Source of the DNA: Acidimicrobiia bacterium
Lineage (GTDB): Bacteria > Actinomycetota > Acidimicrobiia > IMCC26256 > PALSA-610
Assembly (NCBI GenBank): GCA_027494135.1
Contig: JAOSJK010000012.1
Coordinates: 377,001-441,000 of the forward strand
Reading direction: 5' to 3'
Length of the DNA: 64,000 bases
Part shown: positions 30,018 to 39,292 of the stretch, piece by piece
Layout of the letters: every line of letters begins with the position of its first letter
Position numbering within the stretch: the first letter of the stretch is position 1
Program-made: the position numbers and the translations under genes
Notes under the pieces: generated by a model
Databases searched by the model: none
What the model was told of the DNA's origin: nothing
What the model saw: the letters and a program-made list of their open reading frames with translations, nothing else

Positions 30018-31346
30018 GCGGAAGCGGCTGGGCCGAGTGGGCCGACGCAGAGGCGCTCGCGATCCGATCGGCAGAGAGGTGGCGGGAGCCGCGCGACTTC
30101 GACGCGGCCGGCAACGCGGGCACGCTCACGGCCGATGGTCGTCGGGTCGTCGCCTTCGCATCGAACGACTACCTCGGTCTCAGCAGGCACCCGACGGTCG
30201 TCGCCGCAGCCCACGCCGCACTCGACAGGTGGGGGTGCCGGCTCGGGCGCGGCGCGACTCGTCGTCGGCTCCCGCCCCGTGCACGGTGAGCTGGAAGCGG
30301 AGCTCGCAGCGTGGAAGCAGACTGAGCGCGCCGTCCTCTTCCCCACCGGCTACGCGGCGAACCTCGGAGTCCTCGCGGCCCTCGGCGGACCGGGGACCCT
30401 GATCTGCTCCGACGAGCTGAACCACGCGCCGCTCATCGACGGCGCACGGCTCGCGCGCGGCGAGGTCGCCGTCTACGGGCACCTCGACCTCGATCACCTC
30501 TCGTCGCTCCTCGATGCGCGCGGCGATCGACTCGCGCTCGTCGTGACCGACGCCGTGTTCTCGATGGACGGTGACATGGCGCCCGTCGAGGGGCTCTCCG
30601 AGGCCTGCGCCCGACACGGGGCGCTGCTCATTCTCGACGAGGCGCACTCGGTCCTCGGGCCCGAGCTCCCGGTAGCGGCCGGCGCCGGGCGCACCCGTGC
30701 CGGCGGGCCGGACGCCGACGTTCCCGACGACCTCCAGCTGCTCCGCCTCGGGACACTCTCCAAGACGCTCGGCTCCCTCGGCGGCTTCGTGGCGGGGGCC
30801 GTCGCGCTACACGGACCTGCTCGTCAACAGGGCGCGCCCGTACATCTTCACGACGGCTCCCACTCCGGCCGACTCTGCCGCTGCGCTCGCAGCCCTCGGC
30901 GTGCTGCGCTCCGCCGAGGGAGACGCGCTCGTCGCCAGGCTCGCGCGCTCGTCGACCGCCTCGTCCCGGGGCACCCGTCGCCGATCGTCCCCGTCGTCTG
31001 CGGTGACGAGGCACGCGCCCTCGACGCCGCAGCGGCCCTTCTCGATCGGGGAATGCTCGTCCCTGCGATCCGGCCCCCGACGGTGCCGCCCGGCACCTCA
31101 CGACTGCGAGTGACCGTCTCAGCAGCCCACACCGATGCCCAGATCGGTGCGCTCGTCTCGGCCCTCGAGGACCTCTTCCCGACATCTTCCTGCTTCCCCA
31201 CCCACCCGAGATGGGACAGAACCGCGCACCCCTACCGCGCAAGTGACCCATCTCAGCGTCTCCGCGCCCCCACCCGGCCGAGATGGGACAGAACCGCGCA
31301 CCCCTACCGCGCAAGTGACCCATCTTGGAGGGTGATAGTGCGATGA
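30014..31346 (+). CDS. bioF: 8-amino-7-oxononanoate synthase with repeat-encoded tail (three apparent frameshifts)
   Basis: PLP enzyme joining pimeloyl-ACP or -CoA and alanine to KAPA; about 443 aa. Visible are ASNDYLGLSRHP, AARLVVGSRPVHGELE, FPTGYAANLGVLAAL, SDELNHAPLIDGARL, VFSMDGDMAPVEGL, LDEAHSVLGPE and the PLP lysine in LGTLSKTLGSLGGF. GTG at 30014 gives family length; GTG at 29848 overlapping the bioA stop would need another shift. The frame breaks at 30231-30235 (G5), 30794-30798 (G5) and about 30943. The last 48 residues come from two palindromic elements (PRWDRTAHPYRASDPS twice). The TGA overlaps the bioD ATG. Confidence 0.88.
31208..31254. repeat. 47-bp palindromic element, copy 1 (inside bioF 3' end)
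   Basis: Begins gagatggg and ends cccatctc, 8-bp inverted termini extending to 10 with one mismatch. The core holds ccgcgca twice around ccccta. It is translated in frame as part of BioF. Confidence 0.85.
31280..31326. repeat. 47-bp palindromic element, copy 2 (inside bioF 3' end)
   Basis: Identical to copy 1 except for the last base (catctt instead of catctc). It is preceded by cacccggcc, as is copy 3. It lies 17 bp before the bioD start and is read in the same BioF frame as copy 1. Confidence 0.85.
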
Positions 31347-31986
31347 CGCTGACGGTGGTGACGGGGACAGGGACCGAGGTGGGCAAGACCTGGTTCGGCG
31401 CGGCGACGCTGCGAGCCGCCGCCGCCGCCGGCGCCGGCGTCGCGGCACGTAAGCCCGTGGAGTCGTTCGCGCCCGGGGAGGGCCAGACCGACTCCGAGGC
31501 GCTGGCCTCGGTCACCGGCGAGGACCCGCTCCGTGTCTGCCCGGCACACCGCCGGTTCCCCGTCGCCATGGCGCCCCCGATGGCCGCCGCCGCGCTCGGC
31601 CTGCCTGCGTTCACGATCGCCGAGCTCGCCGGCGAGGTGCGCGCCCACCTGCCCGGGCCGGCCGGTGCGAGCGGCGGTCTCCTGGTCCTCGTCGAGGGCG
31701 CCGGCGGCCCGAGATCTCCCCTCGCAGACGACGGGGACACGGTCGACCTCGCCGGGGCGCTGAGGCCCGATGCGGTCGTGCTCGTCGCCGACGCCGGCCT
31801 CGGGACCATCAACGCCGTACGCCTCTGCGCCGGCGCGCTCGCAGACCACCGCCTGATCGTCGCTCTGAACCGGTTCGACCCTCCCACGACCTGCATCACC
31901 TCAACCTCGCATGGCTCCGCGACCGCTCGGGCCTGCAGGTGGTGACCGACCCGGCAGCCCTCGCCGCACTGCTCCTCGCGCTCTGA
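31343..31986 (+). CDS. bioD: Dethiobiotin synthetase (one apparent frameshift)
   Basis: ATP-dependent ring closure of DAPA to dethiobiotin; about 214 aa. The P-loop is GTGTEVGKTW, followed by RKPVESFAPGEGQTDSE, VEGAGGPRSPLADDGDTVDLA and VADAGLGTINAVRL. ATG at 31343 overlaps the bioF stop. The frame breaks near 31886 after NRFDP; one added C gives HDLHHLNLAWLRDRSG and a stop at 31986. It is flanked on both sides by 47-bp palindromic elements. Confidence 0.9.
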
Positions 31987-32019
31987 CGCCCCCGGCCCGC
32001 GCCCCAACCCCACCCGGCC

Positions 32020-32066
32020 GAGATGGGACAGAACCGCGCACCCCCACCGCACAAGCGACCCATCTC
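32020..32066. repeat. 47-bp palindromic element, copy 3 (after bioD)
   Basis: gagatggg to cccatctc with three core substitutions relative to copy 1 (cccccaccgcacaagcg). It is preceded by acccggcc. It lies 34 bp after the bioD stop, in the gap between convergent bioD and livK. Confidence 0.85.
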
Positions 32067-32080
32067 GAGCATCCGCGCCC

Positions 32081-32125
32081 GAGATGGGACAGAACCGCAC
32101 CCCCACCGCACAAGTGACCCATCTC
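32081..32125. repeat. 45-bp palindromic element, copy 4 (after bioD)
   Basis: Same termini, with the core shortened by two bases (accgcacccccaccgcaca). It may act as a shared transcription end for bioD and livK together with copy 3. Confidence 0.85.
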
Positions 32126-32220
32126 GATGATCCGCGGCAGGAAACGCGCGGAGAGGGGGCGGCTCTCGCCGCGCCCCTCTCAGGTTCCGCGCCCCGGCAT
32201 GCCGGGGCCACACGTCTGCG

Positions 32221-33636
32221 TCAGCCGTTGAGCAGGTCGTCCGGCGTGTAGGAGGCCGTGTTGCCGTCCTCGTTGATCAGCTCCCCGATCGGCGAGAAGT
32301 AGCCGTCGGCGGTGCTGTACTGCACGAGGTGGAACGTCTCGCCGAGGAACCAGTCGTCGGCGGAGAGGTTGTGAACCTGACCGTCGAGCATGAGGCCGAT
32401 GCCCTCGATCGTCGACATCGTCCGCGCAGTCTCCATCACGGCGATCCGGTCGGCGGCGGGAGAGCGCTGGAGAAGCTCGGCCATCAGCGCACCCGTGGTC
32501 CACCCGTACGCCACGATGCCATTGGTCGGGTCGGCCTCGGGCTGGTACTTGGCGATCATCTCCTTGAAGAGCTTCATCGCCTCGTGGTCCGCGTACATCG
32601 GGTTCGCCGGGTCCATCAGCGGGCCGACGCTGAGCACGCCGTCACCCGGAGGGCCTGCCATGTCCATGAGCGTCTTGGACGTGCAGGTGCCCGACATGTA
32701 GATGATCGGCTTCCAGCCCGCCGCATCGACGTTCTTCAGCGCGTCGGGGCACGCCAGCAGCGTCGTACCTAGGATCAGCGCGTCGGCGTCGGTGGCAGCG
32801 AGGCTCGTGACCTGCGACTTCGTGTCGAACTGCTCGGGGTTGTAGGTCTCCTCCTTCACGACCTCGAGGCCCGCGTCGGCGGCCAGGCTCTCGAAGGTGT
32901 CGGAGTACGCCCGCCCGAAGTCGTCGGACGCACGCAGTATCGCGACCGTCGCACCCGGCTTCGTCTCCGCCAGGTGGTCGGCGAACGCCTTCATCTCGAG
33001 CGGATAGGGGACGAGCTCGCTGCCGAGGACGAACGGGTAGTCGGTGTTGCCCCATGCCGGTGAGCCGGTGCCGGCGAAGAGGTTCGGCACGCACTGCTCG
33101 TTGACCAGGTCGCGGATCGCCAGGTTGTTCTTGGTTCCTATGACGTTGAACAGGGCGAAGACCTTGTCGTCGTTGATGAGCGAGTTGACGTTCGCGACCG
33201 TCTTGTCGGCGAGGTACTCGTCGTCCTTGTTGACAAGCTTGATCTTGTACTTCGTGCCGGCGACATCCACCCCACCCAGCTCCTCGTTCAGGTACGAGAA
33301 GTAGGCCTCCTCACCCTTGAGGATCTCGGCGAACGCCGAGTAGAGACCCGACTGCGGAAGGCTGGTGCCGAGCTTGATCGTGTCGCCATCAATGCCCGTC
33401 GTCGGATCAGAAGGGCAGTTCGACGCGTCGATGATCGGCTCACCGGTGGGCGCCTCGCCGGTACCGGTGGTCGTCGAACCCCCGGCGGCGGTCGTCACGC
33501 TCGTGTCGTCGGCCTTGTCGTCGTCGCGCCCGCCGCCGCACGCCGCGGCGACGAGGCCGGCGACCACGATCAGTGCGAGCGGTCGCAGGAGCCGCTTGCG
33601 CGCTGCTCCGTTTCCTGCTTCGCGTAGTTCTTGCAT
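32221..33636 (-). CDS. livK: ABC importer substrate-binding lipoprotein (branched-chain amino acid type)
   Basis: 471 aa, intact. The signal peptide ends at the lipobox LVAAACGGG and is followed by an Asp/Thr-rich tether. The type I periplasmic-binding fold (Peripla_BP_6) starts at IKLGTSLPQSGLYSAF and continues with FALFNVIGTKNNLAIRDL and VAILRASDDFGRAYSDTFE. Ligands in this family range from leucine/isoleucine to amides and aromatic acids; specificity is not predictable. ATG at 33636 follows AAAGGAACC. It is the last gene of livGFHMK. Confidence 0.88.
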   Translation of the reverse strand: MQELREAGNGAARKRLLRPLALIVVAGLVAAACGGGRDDDKADDTSVTTAAGGSTTTGTGEAPTGEPIIDASNCPSDPTTGIDGDTIKLGTSLPQSGLYSAFAEILKGEEAYFSYLNEELGGVDVAGTKYKIKLVNKDDEYLADKTVANVNSLINDDKVFALFNVIGTKNNLAIRDLVNEQCVPNLFAGTGSPAWGNTDYPFVLGSELVPYPLEMKAFADHLAETKPGATVAILRASDDFGRAYSDTFESLAADAGLEVVKEETYNPEQFDTKSQVTSLAATDADALILGTTLLACPDALKNVDAAGWKPIIYMSGTCTSKTLMDMAGPPGDGVLSVGPLMDPANPMYADHEAMKLFKEMIAKYQPEADPTNGIVAYGWTTGALMAELLQRSPAADRIAVMETARTMSTIEGIGLMLDGQVHNLSADDWFLGETFHLVQYSTADGYFSPIGELINEDGNTASYTPDDLLNG

Positions 33637-33647
33637 GGTGGTTCCTT

Positions 33648-34679
33648 TCAGGTAGGTGCAGAGTCGGTGGCCGATCCGGCATGCATCCGCCCGCGGATCC
33701 GCCGGAACAGACGTCGGCAGCCGCCGACGAGGCCGTCGGGCAGGACGTACATGAGCAGGATAAGCGTGATTCCGAAGAGAGCGGGTGACAGCGTCGGCTC
33801 GTCCTTGATGAGGTCGGCCGTGTGGTCCTGGAGCAGCACGACCACGAAGGCCCCTACGACCGGTCCTAGGGTGGTCGCGGTGCCCCCGATGACGACGGCG
33901 ACGAGGAAGATGATCGACTGCTGGAAGACCTCGATCTGCCCCGCATTGGCCTGTAGCCGGACGAGCGCGGCGAGTGAGCCTGCCACCCCGGCGTACAGCG
34001 CGCTGATCGCGAACGCCGAGACCTTCACCCTGGCCAGGTTGATCCCGAGGGTCTCCGCCGCCGCCTCGTGCTCCCGGACCGCCACGAGCGCCCTGCCGAA
34101 CCTGCCGCGCACGAGGTTCACCATGAGCGCGAAGAGGACGCCCGCCACCACCAGTGTCACGTAGTAGCGCCACTGGTCTTCCGCAGCGGCGAAGGACGAC
34201 GCCCACTCCGGGGGCTTGGGCCGTACACGGTAGAGCTGGACGAGGCTCGTGCCGCCGGTGCTCTTCACGAACTTGTTCACGAGGGCGGGGAAGAGCGCCG
34301 CGAGGCCGAGCGTGATGAGAGCGAGGTACAGGCCCTTCACCCGTAGCGCGGGAAAGCCGACCGCCGCCCCGACCACTGCCGCGAGCACGGCGGCCACCGG
34401 GAGCGTCGCGAGGAACGGCCAGCCGTGGTCGAGCATGAGGATTCCGGTCGCGTAGGCGCCGAGCCCGAAGAAGGCGCCGTGCCCGATCGAGACCTGCCCG
34501 TTGTACCCCGTCAGCAGGTTCAGCCCCATTGCGGCGACGGCGATGAAGAGCGCCTCGGCGTACAGCGTCGTCTCGGTGGGTCCGTACTGCTGGGGTAGCC
34601 AGCAGAGCACACCGACGACCGCGATCGTCGTCGCCCCGCGGATGAGCAGAGCGCGCCGCGCGCCGGGGCCCGACTTCAC
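33648..34679 (-). CDS. livM: ABC importer permease LivM-type
   Basis: 343 aa, intact, about nine membrane helices. The family signature GLNLLTGYNGQVSIGHGAFFGLGAY is clear, as is the EAA-like loop GINLARVKVSAFAISALYAGVAGSLAA that contacts the ATPases. GTG at 34679 overlaps the livH stop. It pairs with LivH as the second permease of the importer. Confidence 0.92.
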   Translation of the reverse strand: MKSGPGARRALLIRGATTIAVVGVLCWLPQQYGPTETTLYAEALFIAVAAMGLNLLTGYNGQVSIGHGAFFGLGAYATGILMLDHGWPFLATLPVAAVLAAVVGAAVGFPALRVKGLYLALITLGLAALFPALVNKFVKSTGGTSLVQLYRVRPKPPEWASSFAAAEDQWRYYVTLVVAGVLFALMVNLVRGRFGRALVAVREHEAAAETLGINLARVKVSAFAISALYAGVAGSLAALVRLQANAGQIEVFQQSIIFLVAVVIGGTATTLGPVVGAFVVVLLQDHTADLIKDEPTLSPALFGITLILLMYVLPDGLVGGCRRLFRRIRGRMHAGSATDSAPT

Positions 34680-35566
34680 ACGCGCTCCACGACGCGCCGC
34701 CCGAAGAGCCCCGTCGGACGGAAGAGCAGGACCCCGCCGATGAGCGCGAACGGCACCACCAGCTCGATGTCGTTCAACGGATCGACGTACTGGATCGCGA
34801 GCGCCTGCGCCACACCGACGATGATCCCGCCCACCACCGCTCCCAGCGGGCTGTCGAAGCCCCCGAGGGCGGCGGCGGCGAACGCGTAGATGAGGACTGC
34901 CTGCATCGAGCCGGCGCTGAGGCCGGGGGTCATCGGCACGATCATCGCTCCCGCGAGCGCGCCGAGCGCTGCCGATATCGCCCATCCGAGCATCAGCATG
35001 TTGCCCGTCCCGATCCCGACCAACCGGCTCGAGTCGGGATTCGACGCCACGGCACGCAGGCCGAGGCCGACCCGAGTCTTCTGCAGGAGGAGCCAGAGCA
35101 GCAGGCACTCGGCCGCGAGCACACCGACGAGGCCGACCGTCTGGGCAGTGACGCGGACTCCTCCGACGACCCACGCGGCATCCGAGAACACGCTCGGCAG
35201 CTGCTTCGTATCGGTGCCGAAGATCGCCTGTGCGATCGAGTTGATGGCGAGGAACATCCCGATGGTCACGATCACGATGACGAGAGGCGACGACCTCTCG
35301 ACGGGTCTGATGACGACGCGCTCGATCAGTGCTCCGCCCACGAAGGCGATCACCATCGAGATTCCAATCGCAGCCGCCACCGGCAGCCCCATCTCCGAGT
35401 CGTCGACGAGCTTCCACGTCACGTACGTGGAGAAGAGGGCCATCTCACCCTGAGCGAAGTTGAGCAGACCGGTGGTGCGGTAGATGAGGACGATGGCGAG
35501 CGCGAGCGACGCGTAGATGACGCCGTTGCCGAGTCCGTTCATGAGCTGTGAGAGGAAGAGCTGCAT
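34676..35566 (-). CDS. livH: ABC importer permease LivH-type
   Basis: 296 aa, intact, about eight helices. The N-terminal NGLGNGVIYASLALAIVLIYRTTGLLNFAQGEM pattern, shown here by GVIYASLALAIVLIYRTTGL, is typical of LivH. The ATPase contact loop is RLVGIGTGNMLMLGWAISAA. The ATG shares its first base with the livF stop (TGATG). Confidence 0.92.
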   Translation of the reverse strand: MQLFLSQLMNGLGNGVIYASLALAIVLIYRTTGLLNFAQGEMALFSTYVTWKLVDDSEMGLPVAAAIGISMVIAFVGGALIERVVIRPVERSSPLVIVIVTIGMFLAINSIAQAIFGTDTKQLPSVFSDAAWVVGGVRVTAQTVGLVGVLAAECLLLWLLLQKTRVGLGLRAVASNPDSSRLVGIGTGNMLMLGWAISAALGALAGAMIVPMTPGLSAGSMQAVLIYAFAAAALGGFDSPLGAVVGGIIVGVAQALAIQYVDPLNDIELVVPFALIGGVLLFRPTGLFGRRVVERV

Positions 35567-36273
35567 CAGAGTCCCAGGTACGCTCTGCGGACGTCTTCGT
35601 TGCCTTCGAGCTCGGTCGCCGCACCCTGCGCGACGATCCGACCGGTCTCGAGCACGTAGCCGCGCGACGCGAGACGCAGAGCCAGTCCGGCGTTCTGCTC
35701 GACGATGAGCATCGCGGTGTCGAGCTCACGATTCAGGTCGCCCAGCTGTGCGAAGAGCTCCTGCGTGATGATCGGCGCGAGCCCCAGCGATGGCTCGTCG
35801 AGCAGGAGGAGCCTAGGGCGCGACATCAGTCCGCGCGCGATGGCCAGCATCTGCTGCTCGCCGCCGCTCATGCTGCCGGCCTGCTGCGTGCGACGGTCGG
35901 CGAGATGCGGGAAGACCTCGAACCAGCGATCGACGTCAGCCGCCACATCGCTGTCGCGCCGCGTCCACGCGCCGACCCTGAGGTTCTCCTCGACCGTCAG
36001 CTCGTCGATTGTGCCCCGACCCTGCGGGACGTGCGCCACCCCGCGTCTCGCGAGCACCTGTGGCTTGCGGCCGGTGACGTCCTCGCCGTCGAAGACGATC
36101 TCTCCATCACTGGGGATCATGCCGCTGAGAGCACGAAGCGTCGTGGTCTTGCCGGCGCCGTTTGCACCGAGGATGACCACGATCTCTCCGTGGGCCACCT
36201 CGAAGTCGAGGCCGTGGAGCACCTTGACCGGGCCGTAGCCGCCGGCGAGCGCTGTCACCGAGAGCAGAGTCAT
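35566..36273 (-). CDS. livF: ABC importer ATP-binding protein LivF-type
   Basis: 235 aa, intact. Walker A GANGAGKTT, Q-loop VPQGRGTIDELTVEENL, signature MSGGEQQML, Walker B LLLLDEPSLGLAP, switch VEQNAG. The PQGR and SLGLAP forms are the LivF subtype. ATG at 36273 overlaps the livG stop by four bases. Confidence 0.93.
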   Translation of the reverse strand: MTLLSVTALAGGYGPVKVLHGLDFEVAHGEIVVILGANGAGKTTTLRALSGMIPSDGEIVFDGEDVTGRKPQVLARRGVAHVPQGRGTIDELTVEENLRVGAWTRRDSDVAADVDRWFEVFPHLADRRTQQAGSMSGGEQQMLAIARGLMSRPRLLLLDEPSLGLAPIITQELFAQLGDLNRELDTAMLIVEQNAGLALRLASRGYVLETGRIVAQGAATELEGNEDVRRAYLGL

Positions 36274-37034
36274 GCGGCCGGCGATCCGAGGTAGGCCTCG
36301 ATGACCCGCGGGTCGTTGCGCACCTGCTCCGGCGTCCCCTGGGCGATCTTGCTCCCGAAGTCGAGTACTACGACACGGTCGGAGATGCCCATGACCATCG
36401 CCATGTGGTGCTCCACGAGGAGCACGGTGAGATCGAACTCGTCGCGGATCGAGCGGATCGTCGCGGCCAGCTCGTCGACCTCGCTGTGGGTGAGCCCGGC
36501 GGCCGGCTCGTCGAGCATCAGCAGGCGCGGCTCGGCGGCGAGCGCCCGCGCGATCTCCACGCGCTTCAGCGTGCCGTAGGGCAGCTCGGCGGCGGGGTGC
36601 TCCGCCAGGTGGTCGAGTGAGAGCCGCGCGAGGAGACGCCGCCCGAGGTCGCGCAGCCGGCTCTCCTCGCGCGCCTTGCCCAGGCGGAGCGCGCTCCGAA
36701 GGGGTCCGAGGTGCCCCAGAGTGTGCGCCCCGGCCATCACGTTGTCGATGACGCTGAGAGTCGGGAAGAGGGCCAGGTTCTGGAACGTTCGGGTGATCCC
36801 GAGTCGCGCGATCCGATGAGGGGCGGCGGCTAGGAGGTCGTGCCCGTCGAATCGGATGCGTCCGGCCGTCGGTTTGTAGATGCGGCTGACGCAGTTGAAG
36901 AGCGTCGTCTTGCCGGCGCCGTTGGGGCCGATCAGGGCGCAGATCTGACCGGCCTCGATCTCGAAGGAGAGGTCGTCGAGCGCGACGACACCGCCGAACT
37001 CGACCTTGACCTCCTCGACCTCAAGCAGCGGCAC
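36270..37034 (-). CDS. livG: ABC importer ATP-binding protein LivG-type
   Basis: 254 aa, intact. Walker A GPNGAGKTT, the LivG-type GITRTFQNLALFPTLSV, ABC signature region LPYGTLKRVEIARAL (degenerate LPYG instead of LSGG, as usual in LivG), Walker B LLMLDEPAAGL and switch VEHHMAMVM. The start is GTG at 37034. It is first in the transport operon; 138 bp separate it from the dapB end. Confidence 0.92.
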   Translation of the reverse strand: MPLLEVEEVKVEFGGVVALDDLSFEIEAGQICALIGPNGAGKTTLFNCVSRIYKPTAGRIRFDGHDLLAAAPHRIARLGITRTFQNLALFPTLSVIDNVMAGAHTLGHLGPLRSALRLGKAREESRLRDLGRRLLARLSLDHLAEHPAAELPYGTLKRVEIARALAAEPRLLMLDEPAAGLTHSEVDELAATIRSIRDEFDLTVLLVEHHMAMVMGISDRVVVLDFGSKIAQGTPEQVRNDPRVIEAYLGSPAA

Positions 37035-37172
37035 TGCACCCTCCGCGTCCCCGGCTTCCTCGGGTTCCTCCGGTGGGGTCGGAAACTAGCCGCTGCCGGC
37101 CCGCCTGTCGTCACCTCCGGTCGTAACCCGTTCCGCCGCCGGGTGCTCGTCGCCCGATAGGGGTCTGCGGGA

Positions 37173-37959
<787 letters not shown>

Positions 37960-37984
37960 GACCCTCCCGACTGTGCGGATGCTG

Positions 37985-39287
37985 TCAGAAGGATACCGAG
38001 GGTCGGGCCGTGTCGTCCCCCCGGCCATGCAAGCCCGCGAAGTCGGCGAAGTCGGCCTCCTCGAACGGGCCGACCACCGCCAGTGACCTGGGAGACCCCG
38101 CGATGACACGTTCGACCACCCGAGCGACGTCCTTGGCCGTCACGGCCTCGATGCGCGCGACCAGCTCGTCGATGGAGGGGATCTCGCCCTCCACGAGCTC
38201 AGAGCGGCCGATCCGTCGCATTCGACTCGCCGAAGTCTCGAGTGCCATCGTCAGCGCCCCCTGAGGTGACCCTTCGCAGCCGCCAGGTCGCCCTCGGGGA
38301 GTCCTGCATCGTCGACGAGCCTCTGCAGCTCGACCTCTATGAGGCCGATCGTCTCGCGCACCCTCTCGGGCGAGGTTCCCGCGTACACCGCGAGCACACC
38401 CGTCTCGTCGTACGCCCCCGGTACGAGAAGACCGAGTACGCCAGACCCCGCTGCTCGCGGATCTCCTGGAAGAGGCGCGACGACATCCCGCCGCCGAGCG
38501 CCTGGTTGAGGACCGTCAGCGCGTAGCGGTCGGGGTCGAGCTGGGAGAGGGAGCGCAGCCCCAACACGACGTGCGCCTGCTCGGTCTCCTTGTGCTCGAC
38601 GGTGAGTCCTCGGGCAGGCGCCGGAGCGGTGTGAACGCGATCGGGGCGGGCACCGTCGGTCTCGGGGAGATGTGGGGCGAGGCGCCTCAGAACGTCCCCG
38701 TGGTCGAGGTTCCCCGCGGCCGCCAGAACGACGTTCGAGGGCCGGTAGTGCGTGCCGTGGTACTCGACGATGGCATCGCGCGGCATCGAGATGATCGACG
38801 CCTCGCTGCCCAGCACCTCGCGCCCCAGCGCGTGATCCGGGAAGAGCGTTCCTGCGAAGAGGTCGTGCACAAGGTCGTCGGGCGTGTCGTCGCGCATCCC
38901 GATCTCCTCGAGGATCACCTTCCGCTCCGACTCGATCTCCTCGGGTCGGAACGCCGGCCGCCACACGACGTCGGAGAGGATGTCGAGGGCGAGGTCCAGC
39001 TCCGTGTCGGGCACTCGCACGTAGAAGACGGTCTGCTCGTGCGTCGTGAACGCGTTCATCTCGCCGCCGACCGACTCGACCGCCTCCGCGATCTCCCGCG
39101 CCGTCCTGTCGGGAGAGCCCTTGAAGAGCAGGTGCTCGAGGAAGTGGCTGGCGCCCGCGTGCGCGTCGTCCTCGTCGCGTGAGCCCGTCCCGACCCAGGC
39201 CCCTATCGTCACCGACCTCAGTCCCGGCAAGGCCTCGGTGACCACTCGGAGTCCCGAGTCGAGTCGGGTGCGGCGGATGCCCTCCAA
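37985..39287 (-). CDS. M16 family zinc peptidase (two apparent frameshifts)
   Basis: Pitrilysin-type peptidase of about 434 aa. The inverted zinc motif HFLEHLLFKG (HxxEH) stands near residue 50, with the third ligand Glu in EAVESVGGEMNAFT. The second inactive half contains NQALGGGMSSRLFQEIREQRGLAYSVFSY. Such proteins next to pnp are often called processing proteases; targets are unknown. The start appears to be TTG at 39287, 6 bp after the pnp stop. The frame breaks at 38415-38419 (C5 on plus) and 38257-38261 (C5). Confidence 0.88.
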
Positions 39288-39292
39288 CGGTG

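Noticed and set aside
31208..32125. CRISPR-like array
   Set aside because: Only four copies in two pairs, spacers are 25, 693 and 14 bp, copies lie in coding sequence, and no cas gene is near.
31208..32125. Insertion sequence or MITE with nearby transposase
   Set aside because: No transposase-like protein exists in the window and no target duplication is clear, so I report the element only as a repeat.
30628..32211. Long minus-strand ORF opposite bioF and bioD (repeated MGHLRGRGARFCPIS)
   Set aside because: It is the complement of the palindromic elements and the bio genes; codon use and composition are those of a shadow frame.
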